NCBI GenBank assembly: GCA_002503595.1
Contig: DASC01000211.1
Coordinates: 1 to 7,400 of the forward strand
DNA length: 7,400 nt
Origin: Candidatus Methanogaster sp. UBA203
GTDB taxonomy: Archaea > Halobacteriota > Methanosarcinia > Methanosarcinales > Methanogasteraceae
Direction: 5' to 3'
The notes beneath the pieces are model-generated. The model saw nothing but the letters and a program-made list of their open reading frames with translations. It searched no databases and was not told the DNA's origin. This document shows positions 5,507-7,400 of the stretch, in pieces. Within the stretch, counting starts at the first letter, position 1. Every line of letters starts with the position of its first letter. The position numbers and the translations under genes were made by a program.

Positions 5507-7252
5507 TCATGGGGTCATGGCATCCCCTATCACAGGCAGTGTTTTCCTTGATGCGACAAAAGCATCGACGCCGTCTCGAGTGGTTTCGTAGATGTGACCT
5601 GACCCAATCGCATCGACGACTCCCATCCGGTGCATCTTGTCTCGTAGTGGGTCCCTCACATGAGTGATGTACATAACAATATTTCTGCGGTTCAGTTCCG
5701 TGTTCAGCTTTATCAGGCAATCCGCGCCTGTGATGTCGATATCGTTCATGGCTTCTGCGTCAATCAGAACCGTTTTCACCGGTTCCCTGGCTTTTGCAAT
5801 ACAGCGTTTCACCTCACTTGCAAAGAATTTGCAATTAAAAAAGATGAGTCTGGCATCAAAGCGGAAGATAAGCAGTCCGGGAATCGTTTCTGAATCCGGT
5901 CGCCTGCGGACATCCCGATAATAAGTCCTCTCACCAGGAACTCTGCCCAAAACGGCTGTGCCCGGGCGACATGCCTTCTTGATCAGCACCAGAAGTGAGA
6001 GGACGACTCCAAGACCCACGCCCTGCAACACGCCGATGGTAAGCACGCCAATGAAACAGACCATGCCCAGCGCAAACTCTGTGCGACTGAATTTCATCGC
6101 TTTCTTGAGTTTGGCAGTCTGGTCAAAACCGACCATCAGCACTATCACGATGGCTGCCAGTGTCGCTTCGGGCAGGTTGGTAAATAGCGGCATCAGTACA
6201 AGGAGCGCCAGGATCGCGAGGATGCCGCTTACGACATGGCTGATCTGTGTCTTCCCGCCCGCGCCCATAGCAACCGATGTTTTCGAGAGACTGCCCGCCA
6301 CAACAAATCCCGAGCTTAAGCCCGCGCCCAGGTTAGCAGTGCCAAGGGCAACCAACTCCTGATCGGGATTAATTCTTCCACCCTCCTTCGAGGCAGCGCC
6401 AGCAGCTGCGCCAAGCGTCTCTATGTAGCCGAGCAGAATTATCGCCAGAGCGCCAGGGATAACAGCCATATAATCTGTCAGGCTTACGTCTGGCAAACTT
6501 ATGGGCGGCAAGCCGGTGCTGAGTGTGCCGACCACGTCAACGCCTTTAGTTGTCAGGTTAAGTGCTGAAACCGCCACAATGGAGATTACAATGGTCGTGA
6601 GTGCAGCCGGCAATTTCGAGACATACCGACCGATGGCAACGATCAACACGATGCTGCCAACACCGAGTGTTAGTGTTGTCAGGTTGGTATCGGGCAACCC
6701 CTGGACAATCTCCAAAAGCCTTTGAACGAAGTTGCCACCATCACAGTCGACGCCAAACAGCTTGGGTACCTGACCGATGATTGTGACGAGGACTACTCCC
6801 TCGAGAAAGCCTGCCATCACCGGGATCGAGATAAAGTCGGCTATCCACCCCATCCGCAGCGTTCCAAACACTATAAGGAACAGCCCCACCGCTATCGCCA
6901 TCGCCGTTGTTAGCGCCAGATACTCAGCCGCACCACAGGCAGCCAATGCGCCAACCGCGCTTGCGGAAATCAGGCACGCCGCCGAATCCGGTCCCACAAC
7001 AAGCGTGCGTGACGTGCCGAAGATGGTATACAGGAACAGCGGTATAGGGATTGTGTACAACCCCATTATCGGAGGTACTCCTGCAATCCCTGCATAAGCC
7101 ATCGCCTCCGGCACGAGCACCGCCCAGATGGTCAGCCCGGCAATGAGATCGTGGCGCAGCCATGAGGGCTTGTACTTTGGCAGCCATGTCAGGATCGGCA
7201 GGTACCGGTGGAGCAGGTTCTTATGGTCAGCCCGACTTGTTTCGTTATCCAT
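5507..7252 (-). CDS. SulP-family anion permease with C-terminal STAS domain (sulfate permease-like)
   Basis: Secondary transporter of the SLC26/SulP family in the cytoplasmic membrane, 581 residues, a usual full length. It begins with the typical LPKYKPSWLRHDLIAGLTIW (residues 24-43) and VLVPEAMAYAGIAGVPP (45-61). The family signature follows: GLYTIPIPLFLYTIFGTSR (64-82), then VVGPDSAA. Other conserved pieces are GFLEGVV (148-154), LGYIETLGAA (274-283), INPDQELVALGTANL (294-308) and GSLSKTSV (320-327). Many hydrophobic helices cover residues 36-425. A STAS domain occupies about 455-570, with VLIDAEAMNDIDITGADCL (495-513) matching the DxTG phosphoacceptor-like loop. SulP proteins carry sulfate, bicarbonate or other anions by proton or sodium symport or exchange; the substrate is not readable here. 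It has a strong ribosome binding site at 7260-7267 and its own upstream region. It is convergent with the phosphate cluster and probably not part of it. Confidence 0.95.
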   Translation of the reverse strand: MDNETSRADHKNLLHRYLPILTWLPKYKPSWLRHDLIAGLTIWAVLVPEAMAYAGIAGVPPIMGLYTIPIPLFLYTIFGTSRTLVVGPDSAACLISASAVGALAACGAAEYLALTTAMAIAVGLFLIVFGTLRMGWIADFISIPVMAGFLEGVVLVTIIGQVPKLFGVDCDGGNFVQRLLEIVQGLPDTNLTTLTLGVGSIVLIVAIGRYVSKLPAALTTIVISIVAVSALNLTTKGVDVVGTLSTGLPPISLPDVSLTDYMAVIPGALAIILLGYIETLGAAAGAASKEGGRINPDQELVALGTANLGAGLSSGFVVAGSLSKTSVAMGAGGKTQISHVVSGILAILALLVLMPLFTNLPEATLAAIVIVLMVGFDQTAKLKKAMKFSRTEFALGMVCFIGVLTIGVLQGVGLGVVLSLLVLIKKACRPGTAVLGRVPGERTYYRDVRRRPDSETIPGLLIFRFDARLIFFNCKFFASEVKRCIAKAREPVKTVLIDAEAMNDIDITGADCLIKLNTELNRRNIVMYITHVRDPLRDKMHRMGVVDAIGSGHIYETTRDGVDAFVASRKTLPVIGDAMTP

Positions 7253-7400
7253 GGTACCGATCTCCTTTGATAATGGCTTTGTTAGCCGAAGTGTTTTTGA
7301 CTGGTTGATGTAATCGTTCCCGTATGGTAAAAATATTGCACCTTTTCAAATCTCCGTTTGGATATTGAATATGTTGTACGGCACTGTCTAAAAATCCAGT
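7253..7400 (-). other. Upstream region of the SulP gene
   Basis: No gene is visible in these 148 bases. Reading on the minus strand, there is an AT-rich stretch around 7328-7337 (AATATTTTTA) that could serve as a weak TATA box about 80 bases before the start. Farther out is a short palindrome ATATT-G-AATAT (7362-7372). Neither is strong enough to call as a promoter or operator. Confidence 0.4.
7260..7267 (-). promoter_or_regulatory. Ribosome binding site of the SulP gene
   Basis: On the minus strand AAGGAGAT lies 7 bases before the ATG at 7252, a near-ideal Shine-Dalgarno match that fixes this start. Confidence 0.7.

Noticed and set aside
5664..7313. Several plus-strand open frames opposite the SulP gene
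   Set aside because: They are antisense shadows of a gene with clear SulP and STAS motifs.
7362..7372. Short palindrome ATATT-G-AATAT far upstream of the SulP start
   Set aside because: Five-base AT-only arms are expected by chance in an AT-rich stretch.
1..7400. CRISPR arrays, tRNA or rRNA genes, insertion sequences, integrase genes, riboswitches
   Set aside because: I looked on both strands and saw no repeat-spacer pattern, no transposase or integrase motifs, no tRNA-like sequence and no recognisable riboswitch core.

Overview
The window looks archaeal, most likely euryarchaeal and methanogen-like. Pointers are TATA-type promoter boxes, Shine-Dalgarno sites of the GGTGA/GGAG kind, a PhoU protein fused to an N-terminal AbrB-like DNA-binding domain, a PstS lipoprotein with an archaeal-looking leader, and a YrdC-only threonylcarbamoyladenylate synthase. 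The lineage is inferred from gene content and signals, and I cannot name a species.

Layout. At the left edge (to 230, + strand) is the membrane-anchored C-terminal end of an unidentified protein. Facing it on the minus strand is a tRNA-modification enzyme of the Sua5/YrdC family (267-896). A 210-base divergent intergenic region (897-1106) holds two TATA-like boxes and an 8-bp inverted repeat that brackets one of them. From there a compact plus-strand cluster runs from 1107 to 5503: pstS, a calcineurin-like metallophosphoesterase, pstB, phoU, an AbrB-PhoU regulator, and a four-helix membrane protein. Gaps are 19 bases or less, and the last pair overlaps. On the minus strand, ending 3 bases from the end of that cluster, is a SulP-family anion permease with a STAS domain (5507-7252). 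The last 148 bases are its upstream region.

How the genes fit together. The centre is a phosphate-uptake (Pst/Pho) locus with a periplasmic-side binding protein, an ABC ATPase and two PhoU-type proteins. The second PhoU-type protein carries its own DNA-binding domain and is a natural candidate regulator of the cluster, perhaps through the palindrome upstream of pstS (inference).

Two things are odd. The permease genes pstC and pstA, usually between pstS and pstB, are absent, and a metallophosphoesterase gene occupies their place with tight junctions on both sides. Also, the PstB P-loop reads GPSGRCKST instead of the usual GPSGCGKST, losing the glycine next to the catalytic lysine while every other ABC motif is intact. 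Together these raise the question of whether this is a working transporter, a partly dismantled one, or a sensing/regulatory derivative.
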